Origin: SHLQ01 sp964562985
Lineage (GTDB): Bacteria > Actinomycetota > Acidimicrobiia > Acidimicrobiales > SHLQ01
Reading direction: 5' to 3'
Length of the DNA stretch: 64,000 nt
Assembly (NCBI GenBank): GCA_964562985.1
Contig: CAZLWE010000004.1
Span: 1 to 64,000, forward strand
Within the stretch, counting starts at the first letter, position 1; every line of letters begins with the position of its first letter. Both the position numbers and the translations under genes were made by a program. The notes below the pieces were generated by a model. That model ran no database searches. It was not told the origin of the DNA and saw only the letters and a program-made list of their open reading frames with translations. Positions 45,417-54,392 of the stretch are shown piece by piece.

Positions 45417-45787
45417 GCCGAAAGCGATCCAACCAGCAACAAAAGGGCCGGAAGAAGAGCAAGGCGAAGGCCAAGAAGAAACCGGTCCTAGACCCGGTTG
45501 CGTTCTGGGGCGACCACGACACGCTTCCCGAGATCGACGGATTTGCGATCTCTACACCCGATCCGGTTGCGGTCATCAATTCGCTCGGACAGCCTCCGCT
45601 ACCAGGCCATGGTGCCGCAGCACCGCACTACTTTCAGTTGGTATACGGCCGCGCCACACAACTCGCGTCCGCACTCGCAATGGCGGGCGGAATCGATGAC
45701 CTCACCCCCGAGATCATCGAAGAGGAAGAGGACGAAGAGCTCGAAGCTGCAGACGAGGGCAACGAAGTCGAGTCCGAAGAGGAATAA
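45413..45787 (+). CDS. small charged partner of the SNF2 ATPase
   Basis: A 124-aa protein that starts inside the SNF2 stop codon. Residues 1-25 are strongly basic (KGRKKSKAKAKKKP), the middle (LDPVAFWGDHDTLPEIDGFAISTPDPVAVINSLGQPPLPGHG) looks folded and conserved-like, and the last 30 residues are almost all Glu/Asp. The layout suggests a DNA- or nucleoprotein-binding accessory factor for the ATPase. Family not recognised. Confidence 0.7.
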   Translation: MSRKRSNQQQKGRKKSKAKAKKKPVLDPVAFWGDHDTLPEIDGFAISTPDPVAVINSLGQPPLPGHGAAAPHYFQLVYGRATQLASALAMAGGIDDLTPEIIEEEEDEELEAADEGNEVESEEE

Positions 45788-45812
45788 CCTCCCCGGCGCG
45801 GCAAGCGCTGCC

Positions 45813-46412
45813 CTAGAAGTCGCAGATGTAGATGCGGATCTGATCGACAAATGATAACGAGGCGAACATGGAGAGCGATACCGTGCTGCTGCCGGAGAAG
45901 GTGACGGTGTCGTTGTTGCCCTCTGGCGGTATCTCCATTCGGCGACGCCCTACCCCGTAGTTGACCCCCGGCACGCCCCACTGCGCATCGGTAGCGGCTA
46001 ACGAGGCGTCGGTGAAGTCGTACCCGACGATCGTTCCGGGCAAGGTCACGGTTCCCGTAAGAGTGGCCGTTCCTGTCGCTGGGGAATAGTGAATGAGATA
46101 CGAACTGACCAGCTGACCTGTCGGGAGGGTCATTCCCGAGTCGGTGGATTGCCCGGAGGTCAACGTGTTACAGGCCTCGGCAAAGACAAAGAAGTCAGTG
46201 TTTGATGAGTACGTCGTGCTGTCAGGTCGCAGCGACTCCCCTGACGACAGCGTCGCGAAGATCGCGTCGCCGGTGACGGTGGGATCCGGTGCAGAAGCTG
46301 CGGCTGCGGCGACACGATCCAAGCCAACCACCGAAGGCGCAACCCACACAGCGGTCGTCGCGGCCGCGGCCGTCAAGACCCGCCTTCGAGACCGATTGCG
46401 CAATTCCGTCAT
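45813..46412 (-). CDS. secreted protein with Tat-like signal, unknown function
   Basis: A 199-aa protein. ATG 46412 follows AAGGTG. The N-terminus RNRSRRRVLTAAAATTAVWVAP with an AAAAASA cut site resembles a Tat signal (SRRRVL). The mature part is Ser/Thr/Gly-rich beta sequence (TYSSNTDFFVFAEACNTL, GTATLTGTVTLPGTIVGYDFTDASL) ending FVDQIRIYICDF. Two cysteines. I do not recognise a family; the pattern resembles extracellular beta-sandwich proteins. Converges with the SNF2 operon. Confidence 0.7.
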   Translation of the reverse strand: MTELRNRSRRRVLTAAAATTAVWVAPSVVGLDRVAAAAASAPDPTVTGDAIFATLSSGESLRPDSTTYSSNTDFFVFAEACNTLTSGQSTDSGMTLPTGQLVSSYLIHYSPATGTATLTGTVTLPGTIVGYDFTDASLAATDAQWGVPGVNYGVGRRRMEIPPEGNNDTVTFSGSSTVSLSMFASLSFVDQIRIYICDF

Positions 46413-46515
46413 CTCACACCTTGTATTTACCCTTCGGCCCCTATCGGCATTGGGCACCGTACGTTGAGCGAGCCACATCGCTGCTCTGCAGAACGGTCGG
46501 AATCGCATGGGCTAG

Positions 46516-47211
46516 ATGCTTGGATGGCACCGGTTGAGCTGCCAAGCTCAACCAGTGCTCCACCTCCCTGAGACTTTGCCCGTCGTCCTTGTGCCCGGAG
46601 GGCTCTACGACGATCCCCCGGTAACCGCCCAGTGGTTTTGGGTAGAGACCGGTGTCGCTCCAATGTTGCAACGACGCAAGGTAGACGTGATCGTGCACGA
46701 TCGGCCGATCTCACCGAAGTCATGGGAGGAAGAAGCGAGCGTACTCGAGGCGACCATCGCCGGCGCGGGACACGATCGAGCATCGCTTGTTGCTGGCTCC
46801 AACGGATGCAGTGTTGCGCTTCGCCTGATGCTCGACCGACCTGACCTCGTGGCCCGTGTGATGCTGTGCTGGCCCGCGACCGCAGGTCACCCGGTAATTG
46901 ACGGCTTGGCACACACGATCATCTCCGACGTACACGACGATGCAGCGGCCACCGCTCTGCTCACCGGCAGCCCAATCCGTGGCGTTTCAGTCGACGAACT
47001 CTCGACGATTACTGGCGAGGTCGTGGTGTACCCATCGATGCCCGAAAGCCAAGCGCACCAGCGATCGACGGTGACCGAACTCCTCTCCTCGATCCCTGGC
47101 GTCATGCTCGTCGGTGGAAGCCCCGAACCCTTCGATGACTCGTTTGCGGATTTCGTAGAGGGATTCGTGGACCTCGTGGAAGCGTTCTCGAGAGTCCACC
47201 ACGACGACTAG
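46516..47211 (+). CDS. alpha/beta hydrolase
   Basis: A 231-aa hydrolase-like protein: LPVVLVPGGLYDDPPVTAQWFW (oxyanion loop), VIVHDRPISPKSW, nucleophile elbow LVAGSNGCSVALRL (Ser in AGSNG), VMLCWPATAG, and VMLVGGSPEPFDD near the end. The final catalytic His is not obvious. The start could be ATG 46516 or GTG 46555. Divergent from the secreted Tat protein, convergent with the SDR gene. Confidence 0.75.
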   Translation: MLGWHRLSCQAQPVLHLPETLPVVLVPGGLYDDPPVTAQWFWVETGVAPMLQRRKVDVIVHDRPISPKSWEEEASVLEATIAGAGHDRASLVAGSNGCSVALRLMLDRPDLVARVMLCWPATAGHPVIDGLAHTIISDVHDDAAATALLTGSPIRGVSVDELSTITGEVVVYPSMPESQAHQRSTVTELLSSIPGVMLVGGSPEPFDDSFADFVEGFVDLVEAFSRVHHDD

Positions 47212-47219
47212 TTCTCTCG

Positions 47220-47975
47220 CTAGAAGAATCGATCGCCGACGAAGCGAACCACAGGTTCGGGAAGCACGCGGATGGCGCCGACCATCGCCTTGTTGATGGC
47301 CCCGGGGATGTGTCGGCGATCGCCCGCCGCTGCGGCGTCGAGACCGGCACGGGCGACTTCGTCCGCCGTCTGCCAGACAAAGTCGGGGAACTCGTCGGTC
47401 GTGTAGTCGCCCCGTTCATGGAACTCGGTGCGGGTTAGACCAGGGCACAGCGACGTCACGGTGACCCCGGAGTCAGCGAGTTCGGATGCGAGCGCGTTGG
47501 AGAGCGACACCACGAATGCCTTCGTCGCGGAGTAGGTGCTCGAACGGGCCATCGATGTGTAGGCGGCTACCGAGGCGACGTTGAGGATCGATCCCGTGCC
47601 CTTCGCCTGAAGCGTCACGGCGGCGGCGTGACTAAGGCGGTGTAGCGCAAGCACATTGACCCTCACCATGTCGGTCTCTACATCACGGTCATGGGTGATG
47701 AACTTGCCGTTGAGTCCAAAACCCGCGTTGTTTACGACGAGGTCGATGTCGCCAACCTCGATGCGTTCCTCGACGGTTCGAAGCTGGTCAATGTCGCTCA
47801 GGTCAGCTGCGAGCACTTCGGCCTCGACCGGGTGTTGTTCGGCGATGGCGTTCAATCGATCGACGTCGCGAGCTACCAGCACTACGGGCACTCGACGTCG
47901 GCCAAGCTCTTGGACGATCGACAGGCCGATACCACTCGATGCACCCGTTACTAACGCCTTACTCCATGACGACAT
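47220..47975 (-). CDS. short-chain dehydrogenase/reductase
   Basis: A 251-aa classical SDR. Cofactor loop TGASSGIGLSIVQEL, NNAGFGLNGKF, catalytic Ser in VASVAAYTS, YSATK (Tyr-x3-Lys). RDVDRLNAI after the second strand suggests NADP(H) preference. C-terminal CPGLTRTEFHERG is typical of the DltE/YqjQ group. Substrate unknown. Confidence 0.9.
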   Translation of the reverse strand: MSSWSKALVTGASSGIGLSIVQELGRRRVPVVLVARDVDRLNAIAEQHPVEAEVLAADLSDIDQLRTVEERIEVGDIDLVVNNAGFGLNGKFITHDRDVETDMVRVNVLALHRLSHAAAVTLQAKGTGSILNVASVAAYTSMARSSTYSATKAFVVSLSNALASELADSGVTVTSLCPGLTRTEFHERGDYTTDEFPDFVWQTADEVARAGLDAAAAGDRRHIPGAINKAMVGAIRVLPEPVVRFVGDRFF

Positions 47976-48025
47976 CGGCTCAGCTTAAAGCCGGTCGTCC
48001 GCAGGGCCGACCAACCCCAATCCAC

Positions 48026-48646
48026 CTATTGGAATTCGACGACGATCGGGTCATCTTGGATCGACGTGGAGGTGAAGTGCGTTGCGACGAACTCGCCGGC
48101 CTGTGATCGCACAATCAGCTGGTTCTGATTGGCCAGCGTGAATCCGACGATCGCGCCGTCGGCAAAGATCGCGGAGAGCGGGCTTGAGCAATTCGGTAAT
48201 GGGTCGTCGTTGTTGATTATCCAGCCGCCCTGAGCTGCATTCAGAGTGGAGAATTCGCCGGTGGTGCATTCGTCCCGAAACCACGAGACGATTCCCTCTC
48301 CTTCTCGCCATGCGAAAGAGATCGCCGCGTCGTGGACCTCCGAGTCGATCGAGTCGATCAACCAGGCGGTGCCTCGCAGGGGAAGAATCTCGCTGGCATT
48401 GCGAATCTGGCCAAGACTCGCACTCTCAATGGTTGGCAAGTCCCGCGACGGTTGGAAGTCGTCAGAACTCGAGCGACCGATGGCCGCGTCGTCGTCTTGG
48501 GCGGTTTCGACGGTGCCTTCTTCGGCCCCCTCAACAGTTTCGCCAACCACGCCACTATTTGTCGTTGTTATGGCGTCGCTACCACAACCAGCCAACGCAA
48601 AAGCCAGAAGCAACAGTCCAAGCCACCTCTTCGCCGAAGTCGTCAT
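48026..48646 (-). CDS. predicted lipoprotein, unknown function
   Basis: A 206-aa lipoprotein (RWLGLLLLAFALAGC lipobox). An acidic linker of about 50 residues follows, then a globular region (LRGTAWLIDSI, FSTLNAAQGGWIINN, NCSSPLSAIFADGAIVGFTL, QDDPIVVEF) that faintly recalls META/HslJ-like beta domains. ATG 48646 fits the signal peptide; an open frame to 48694 exists. Function unknown. Confidence 0.75.
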   Translation of the reverse strand: MTTSAKRWLGLLLLAFALAGCGSDAITTTNSGVVGETVEGAEEGTVETAQDDDAAIGRSSSDDFQPSRDLPTIESASLGQIRNASEILPLRGTAWLIDSIDSEVHDAAISFAWREGEGIVSWFRDECTTGEFSTLNAAQGGWIINNDDPLPNCSSPLSAIFADGAIVGFTLANQNQLIVRSQAGEFVATHFTSTSIQDDPIVVEFQ

Positions 48647-48697
48647 ACATCTACTATGTCGGACCGAGCGGCACAAAGTTGTGAGCCACCACACGAG

Positions 48698-51172
48698 TCA
48701 GCACCACGGTTTGAGCTGAACCTTGGCGTCGACCATGCGTCCGGGGAGTTCGATCTGCCATTCGCCGGACTCGATCCAGGCTTTGTCGGCTCGTTCGCCC
48801 GCATCGACTTCGTCTTGGGGTCGGTACGCCCATGCCATTCCGACCGCGGCGCCGACGGTGTGTCCCCACATGCCATCGGTGACGTAGCCGACCCGCACAC
48901 CATCTCGGTAGACGGGCTCGTGATGATGTAGCAGTACCGACTCGTCGTGGACGGCCACCTGAATCAGGCGGCGAGCGTTGCCAAACGCCTTGGCCTTGGC
49001 CAGCGCTTCCTTGCCACGGAAGTCCTTGTCCCAGTCGATGGCGAAGTTGAGACCCGACTGCACCGGGTTGTCGTCGGGGGTGACCTCGTGGCCCCAGTGG
49101 CGGTAGCCCTTCTCGAAGCGAAGGGAGTTGAGCGTGTGGTACCCAGCAAGCTCCATTCCGTGGGGCTTGCCAGCTTCCATGAGCTGGTCGAAGACGTGCA
49201 CCGCGAACTCGGTGGGGACATAGAGCTCCCAACCAAGCTCTCCCACGTAGCTCATGCGGTTGGCCCGCACGTAGCAACTGCCGATGTCGATTGGTTGATG
49301 GGTAGCGAACGGGAACGCCTCTTCACTCATATCGGCTTGGGTAAGGCTCGCCACGATGTCTCGGGATGCCGGTCCCATCACCGCGAGGACTGCATAGGCA
49401 GAGGTGATGTCGGTGACGGTCGCGTTCGCTTCGCCGCCGCTTCCTGAGACAGCACCGTGGTTCAGAATCGCTTGTTCGATCGCAAAGAGGTCACGGGCAC
49501 GCGTTCCTGCACCACCGATCACCCAGAATTCGCGCTCGGAGATTCGACTCACGGTGAGGTCGGCCTCGATCCCGCCTTTGTCGTTGAGCCACTGGGTGTA
49601 TACCGAGCCGCCTACGTCCCCGGTGACCGGGCCTGATGACATGTAGCTCATCACGTCCGCTGCATCGCGTCCCTTTACAACGAACTTCGCGAAGGAGGTC
49701 AGGTCGAAGAGTCCAGCCTTTTCTCGGACTGCGGTGTGCTCGATGCGGTTGGAATCGTGCCAGTTCTGACGTCCCCAGCTGTACTCGTATTTCGCTTCGA
49801 TACCGAGGTCGGGCTTCGCGTAGAAGTTGGCGCGTTCCCACCCCATAACCGAGCCCCACGCAGCACCGTGCGCCTCCAGCCGGTCGTGCAGAGGCGAGCG
49901 ACGAATGTCTCGAGCCGTCTCGTACTGGCGGTGTGGCCAGTGCGGCGCGTAGAGCAACCCGAGTCCCTCGACGGTGCGGTCTCGCAGGAACTTCTCCGTG
50001 CCGTGGAATTGCTCGAATCGACGAATGTCGACATCGGACAGGTCGATATGTTGTTCGCCCTCGGTCATCCAATAGGCAAGTGCCATACCCGCGCCACCGG
50101 CGGATTGGATGCCGATCGAATTGAAGCCCGCGGCCACCCACATACCCGGCAGGTTCGGCGCCTCCCCGAGGATGTAGCTGTCGTCGGGAGTGAAGCTCTC
50201 GGGTCCGTCGAAGATCAACCGCAGGCCAGCCTCGTGCAGCTCGGGCACACGATCGAAGGTTGGCGGCAGATACTCCGCCAAATGATCAGCGTCTGGATCG
50301 AGCGTGATGAAGGACTTATCGGTCGGCGGTGGGCCGACGGCTGGCCATGGGTCGGCGACGGGCTCGAACAACCCAACGAGCAGCGAACCACCCGCTTCAG
50401 GCTTGAGGTACGCATAGCGGTCAGGGTCGCGAAGGACCGGCCATTCGGCATTGAGGCCCTCGATCGGTTCGGTAACCACGTAGTAGTGATGCGCAGCATG
50501 CAGCGGCACCTGTACACCATGTTTGAGAGCGAGGTGACGGGTCCAGAGCCCGCAGGCCAGCACGACCTGCTCGGCTTCAATGCGCTGACCGTCGTCGGTG
50601 ATCACACCGATGCAGCGGCCGTTCTCGACGATGAGATCATCTACCCCGGTGCCCTCGTAGAGCTTGGCACCGCCCATGCGAGCACCCTTCATGAGGGCTT
50701 GGGTCACGTCGGAGGGACCAACCGATCCATCTTCAGGTAGCCAGATACCACCGACGATGTCGTCGATGTGACACATCGGGAACTTGTCGACGATCTCGGC
50801 GGGTGTGATCTCATCGGCGATCACGCCGAGGTAGCGAGCCATCGCCGCGGTACGACGAAGCTCTTCCCAGCGATGTTCGGTGCTGGCGAGCGAGATCGCC
50901 CCGGGTGCGAGGAAGCCGGTGGCCTGGCCGGTCTCCTCTTCCAGCGTCTTGTAGAGCTCAAGGCTGTATTGGGCGAGACGGGTCAGGTTCTCCGTCGCCC
51001 GGAGCTGCGCGACGAGACCCGCGGCATGCCAGGTAGTTCCGCCGGTCAGCTCGTGACGTTCAAGCACCGCAACATCGCTACGCCCCAGCTTGGTCAAGTG
51101 ATAGGCGACCGACGCTCCGACGATTCCTCCACCAACAACGACGATCTCCGCGCGATCAGGAACATCAGCCAT
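48698..51172 (-). CDS. dimethylglycine/sarcosine dehydrogenase-like (FAD oxidoreductase + GcvT folate domain)
   Basis: An 824-aa two-module enzyme. FAD domain: VVVGGGIVGASVAYHL (11-26) and TTWHAAG, where H49 matches the histidine covalently bound to FAD in dimethylglycine dehydrogenase. The FAO_M linker follows, and from about residue 440 a GcvT aminomethyltransferase pair (TAVREKAGLFDLTSFAKFVVKG, SYVGELGWELYVPTEF, LNSLRFEKGYRHWGHE, NPVQSGLNFAIDWDKDF). These enzymes demethylate N-methylated glycines and pass formaldehyde to tetrahydrofolate. Same-strand paralogue of the gene at 51306. Confidence 0.9.
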   Translation of the reverse strand: MADVPDRAEIVVVGGGIVGASVAYHLTKLGRSDVAVLERHELTGGTTWHAAGLVAQLRATENLTRLAQYSLELYKTLEEETGQATGFLAPGAISLASTEHRWEELRRTAAMARYLGVIADEITPAEIVDKFPMCHIDDIVGGIWLPEDGSVGPSDVTQALMKGARMGGAKLYEGTGVDDLIVENGRCIGVITDDGQRIEAEQVVLACGLWTRHLALKHGVQVPLHAAHHYYVVTEPIEGLNAEWPVLRDPDRYAYLKPEAGGSLLVGLFEPVADPWPAVGPPPTDKSFITLDPDADHLAEYLPPTFDRVPELHEAGLRLIFDGPESFTPDDSYILGEAPNLPGMWVAAGFNSIGIQSAGGAGMALAYWMTEGEQHIDLSDVDIRRFEQFHGTEKFLRDRTVEGLGLLYAPHWPHRQYETARDIRRSPLHDRLEAHGAAWGSVMGWERANFYAKPDLGIEAKYEYSWGRQNWHDSNRIEHTAVREKAGLFDLTSFAKFVVKGRDAADVMSYMSSGPVTGDVGGSVYTQWLNDKGGIEADLTVSRISEREFWVIGGAGTRARDLFAIEQAILNHGAVSGSGGEANATVTDITSAYAVLAVMGPASRDIVASLTQADMSEEAFPFATHQPIDIGSCYVRANRMSYVGELGWELYVPTEFAVHVFDQLMEAGKPHGMELAGYHTLNSLRFEKGYRHWGHEVTPDDNPVQSGLNFAIDWDKDFRGKEALAKAKAFGNARRLIQVAVHDESVLLHHHEPVYRDGVRVGYVTDGMWGHTVGAAVGMAWAYRPQDEVDAGERADKAWIESGEWQIELPGRMVDAKVQLKPWC

Positions 51173-51185
51173 CTACGCGCACCAA

Positions 51186-51294
51186 CCAATCTGTGGTCCG
51201 ATTCCGTTACTATCGCCCGGTTTTCGACCACAGGTCCCAAAGCCAGCCAATCTGTGGTCGGTGGCCGTTACTATCGCCCGGTTTTCGACCACAG
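51186..51294. repeat. duplicated 48-bp palindromic element between the two dehydrogenase genes
   Basis: Copies at 51186-51233 and 51247-51294 (61-bp period) are identical except for six central-left bases (CGATTC versus GGTGGC). Each has inverted arms CTGTGGTC and GACCACAG 27 bp apart and the same CGTTACTATCGCCCGG core. Together they fill most of the 133-bp gap upstream of the 48698-51172 gene. Confidence 0.85.
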
Positions 51295-51305
51295 ATTCCT
51301 TAGCG

Positions 51306-53750
51306 CTAGCCACGGAGTTGCTCGTTTTGTGGGTCGAAGGCTGGTTCGGAAAGGACCCTGGCAGGTTTCATTTCGCCGAGGATCATGACGCCGAGTTCGT
51401 TGCCGGGTTCGGCGTGGTCGGCGGTGACGTAGGCGAAGGCCAGACTCTTGTCGACGGTGAAGCCGTAGCCGCCAGACGTGGTGAGGCCGATCGCGTCGGC
51501 GTCGTCTGCGGGGCTCGCAAATACCCCTTCGCCACCAAGGCAGTCGGCAGCACCAGCCACGTCAAGGCCACCAACGTCGACGTCGAGGTAGACGAGCTTC
51601 CAGGGGTTACCTGATGGCGGTCGGTCGAGTGCGTCCTTGCCGACAAAGTCGCCCTTGTCTCGTTTCACGAAGAACTCGACACCTGCCTGTATTGGACCGA
51701 TGTCGTGAGTGAGTTCGTTGCGAGTGAGGTACGCCTTTTCGATACGAAGTGAGTTGAGCGCGTGGCCGCCGAAGTCGGCGATGCGGTGCCCCTCCCCCGC
51801 TGCCCAGAGTGCGTCGTAGACGGCTTCCATCTGGTCGACGTCCATGTGAAGTTCCCAGCCACGAGCGCCGGTGAAGCCAACGCGAAGTCCGTACACATCA
51901 ACACCGGCAATGCTCATGGGGCGAGCTGACAAGAACGGGAACGCTTCGTTGGACACGTCGGCTTCGGTGCAGGCTGCCAGCACCTCGCGAGCCTTTGGTC
52001 CGACAAGTACAAGCACGCCACGCTTGGTCGAGTAGTCCTCGATCGTGACGTCTTCACCATCGGCTACCGAGTGGCGTAGCCAGTCGAGGTCGCGCTGTTC
52101 GCCCATGGCACCGGAGATCGCATAGAACGAGTCATCGCCGGCCTTGGTCAAGGTCATTTCGGTCTCGATACGGCCCTGCTCGTTGAGCAGGTAGTTCAGC
52201 GAAATGCGACCTTCCTTAGGGATACGTCCGGTGGTGATCCGGTTCAAGAAGGTCTCGGCGTCGGGGCCGGTCACCTCGTACTTGGAGAACGCGGTGAGGT
52301 CCATCAGGCCGACGCGTTCGCGCACGGCCTTGCACTCCTCGGCTACCGCGGGATACCAGTCTGGGCGGCGCCAACCGTGGGCGTCTTCGAGGGGCTGGTC
52401 TTCGGGGACGAACCACTTGGGTTGTTCCCAGCCGTAGAACTCGGTGAACATCGCCCTCTTGCCCTTGAGCTTCTCGTACAGGCTCGATACACGCACGGGA
52501 CGGTTGGCGAGGCGCTCTTCGCCCGGCGGGTGCACCCGAAACATCCACTCGTAGTCTTCGACCGCCTTCGGGTCGACGTAGTCGTGGTCGGCCCAGCCGA
52601 ATCGGCGGGGGTCGTAGTGACGCAAGCTGAGTTCGGTTTCGCCATGCACCATCCAGCGAGCGAGCTCTCGGCCAGATCCTGGACCCCACGCGAGTCCGAT
52701 CGACGACCCGGTGTTGAGCCAGTAGTTCTTCAAACCGGGTGCCGGGCCGAGGAGCATGTGGCCGTCGGTCGTGTGGGTGATCGCGCCGTGCACCCAACGT
52801 TTGATGCCGACCTCGCCCATCGCCGGAGCTCGGTCGAAGGCCTCGGCCAGCCACGGGGCGATCTTGTCGATGTCTTCGGGGAAGAGCGGGTTCTCTGCTT
52901 CCCAGGGAACGCCGTCCTTCCAGCATTGCTCGGCGCCTTCGTGTTCGTAGATGCCTATGAGACCAGCGGTCTGTTCCTGGCGGATGTAACCGGCTGCGCG
53001 GTTGTCGCGCATGACCGGCATTTCCCAGTCGAGGTTCGCTGCCATTTCGGGTAGTTCTTCGGTGACAAGGTAGTGGTGCAACACGTTGGCTTGCGGCACG
53101 GTGAACCCACTCATGGCCGCGACCTGATCGCCGTAACAACCGGCGGCGTCTACGACGTGTTCACAGGTGATCGTGCCTTTCTCGGTCACGACCTGCCATT
53201 CGCCATTGGGTTGCTGGGTGACTTCGAGAACCCGGTTGCGGCGGCTGATCTCAGCCCCCAACGAGCGTGCGTGGTTAGCGAACGCCATGGTTACCCCGGA
53301 CGGGTCGACATGGCCTTCGCCTTCGGTCCAAATGCCAGCGATGACGTCGTCGAAGTTGTACAGCGGGTTGAGCTTTTGCAGCTCGTCAGGTGGGAGCAGC
53401 TCGATCGGGTACCCAATGTATTTGCCGACACCCAGGTGCGTCTTGAGCTGGTCGAGTTCATCATCGTTGTAGGCAACCCGAATGCCCCCGGGCGTGTGCA
53501 GCGATACCTCTTGGCCGGTCTCGGCAGGCAGTTCGTGGTAAAGCTCGAGTGCGTAGTGATGGAACGCAGCCGTCGTGTAGTCACCGACCGAGCGTGTGAT
53601 CTGCCCCGCTGCGTGCCACGTCGAACCCGATGTCAGTTCGGCCTTCTCGACGAGGATGCACTCGGTCCATCCTTCCTTCGCCAAGTGATACAGCAGCGAT
53701 GCTCCATGTACCCCTCCGCCGATGATGACTACTCGTGCTGTTTCGCGCAC
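51306..53750 (-). CDS. dimethylglycine/sarcosine dehydrogenase-like paralogue (FAD + GcvT)
   Basis: An 814-aa paralogue with the same domain order. VVIIGGGVHGASLLYHL at 7-23 and STWHAAG with H46 as the covalent-FAD histidine. The GcvT half starts near residue 440 (VRERVGLMDLTAFSKYEVTG, GFTGARGWELHMDVDQ, LNSLRIEKAYLTRNELTHDIGPIQAGVEFFVKRDKGDFVG). Sequence differs enough from the neighbour that substrates may differ (for example sarcosine, dimethylglycine or a related methylamine). A 17-bp palindrome lies 33 bp upstream. Confidence 0.9.
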   Translation of the reverse strand: MRETARVVIIGGGVHGASLLYHLAKEGWTECILVEKAELTSGSTWHAAGQITRSVGDYTTAAFHHYALELYHELPAETGQEVSLHTPGGIRVAYNDDELDQLKTHLGVGKYIGYPIELLPPDELQKLNPLYNFDDVIAGIWTEGEGHVDPSGVTMAFANHARSLGAEISRRNRVLEVTQQPNGEWQVVTEKGTITCEHVVDAAGCYGDQVAAMSGFTVPQANVLHHYLVTEELPEMAANLDWEMPVMRDNRAAGYIRQEQTAGLIGIYEHEGAEQCWKDGVPWEAENPLFPEDIDKIAPWLAEAFDRAPAMGEVGIKRWVHGAITHTTDGHMLLGPAPGLKNYWLNTGSSIGLAWGPGSGRELARWMVHGETELSLRHYDPRRFGWADHDYVDPKAVEDYEWMFRVHPPGEERLANRPVRVSSLYEKLKGKRAMFTEFYGWEQPKWFVPEDQPLEDAHGWRRPDWYPAVAEECKAVRERVGLMDLTAFSKYEVTGPDAETFLNRITTGRIPKEGRISLNYLLNEQGRIETEMTLTKAGDDSFYAISGAMGEQRDLDWLRHSVADGEDVTIEDYSTKRGVLVLVGPKAREVLAACTEADVSNEAFPFLSARPMSIAGVDVYGLRVGFTGARGWELHMDVDQMEAVYDALWAAGEGHRIADFGGHALNSLRIEKAYLTRNELTHDIGPIQAGVEFFVKRDKGDFVGKDALDRPPSGNPWKLVYLDVDVGGLDVAGAADCLGGEGVFASPADDADAIGLTTSGGYGFTVDKSLAFAYVTADHAEPGNELGVMILGEMKPARVLSEPAFDPQNEQLRG

Positions 53751-53782
53751 CGAACCCCCAAGAGATGTAACCCTGTCCTACA

Positions 53783-53799
53783 AGTTAGACACTCTAACT
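53783..53799. promoter_or_regulatory. TetR-type operator upstream of the second dehydrogenase gene
   Basis: AGTTAGACACTCTAACT is a perfect 7-bp inverted repeat around CAC, 33 bp upstream of ATG 53750. On the minus strand it separates TTGGTT from TGTAGG by exactly 17 bases, which could be a weak -35/-10 pair. The TTAGA-N-TCTAA layout resembles TetR-family operators; no TetR gene is in the window. Confidence 0.6.
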
Positions 53800-53828
53800 A
53801 ACCAAGTCCCATACCGCGAAGCCGCCGC

Positions 53829-54320
53829 CTACACGTCCTCGCCGTACATGTACCTCAGCGGGTCGGCGAGGAGTTCGATTCGTTCGTTGTCGGGGCCGCG
53901 GAAGTAGATCGAGGTTTCGTGTTCGAACTCGATCTCGACTCCGGCCTTGGCCAATGAAACCCGAGCAGCGTCTTGGGCAACTTGGGTGACGGAGATCGCG
54001 ATGTGATGAAAGCCCCCGAGCACCTCTGCGTACTCCCCCAGGTCGAGGCCGGGGAAGTCGAAGTACGCGAGCAGGTTCCCATTGCCCACGTCGAAGAAGA
54101 AGTGGGTCGAGCCCGGAAAGTCGCGGTTCTCGAACAGCTCCGTAAGCGGGAACCCGAGCACGTCCTGGTAGAAGCGAATCGTTCGTTCGACGTCGGTACT
54201 GATGAGCGCGAAGTGATGAACCCCTCGACCGGCGGAGACAGGCCGTTCACCCTCAGGTCGTAAATGCCGCTCGCGTAGCGCGGCCCACTCATCAGTGCGG
54301 TCGTTCGTTGTGGAGTCCAT
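53829..54320 (-). CDS. VOC (glyoxalase/extradiol-like) family protein
   Basis: A 163-aa protein with two VOC modules: GVHHFALISTDVERTIRFYQDVLGFPLTELFENRDFPGSTHFFFDVGNG and GGFHHIAISV ... IYFRGPDNERIELLADP. Metal ligand positions (His in HHFAL, His in HHIAI, Glu in ERIELL) are all kept, so a metal-dependent enzyme is plausible. ATG 54320 follows GGGAAG. It lies downstream of yceI on the same strand. Confidence 0.85.
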   Translation of the reverse strand: MDSTTNDRTDEWAALRERHLRPEGERPVSAGRGVHHFALISTDVERTIRFYQDVLGFPLTELFENRDFPGSTHFFFDVGNGNLLAYFDFPGLDLGEYAEVLGGFHHIAISVTQVAQDAARVSLAKAGVEIEFEHETSIYFRGPDNERIELLADPLRYMYGEDV

Positions 54321-54392
54321 CACTTCCCATTCTTGTTCATCTTGGCGTCGATGTTGTGAGCGAAGGAGCAACTCGGTTAGAGACGAAGCCCA

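Noticed and set aside
42195..45787. SNF2 ATPase as part of a DISARM or other defence island
   Set aside because: No methyltransferase, nuclease or DUF partner is adjacent; neighbours are hisC-like, a secreted protein and a hydrolase.
51186..51294. CRISPR-like array
   Set aside because: Only two copies with a 13-bp spacing, strong internal inverted arms and no cas genes.
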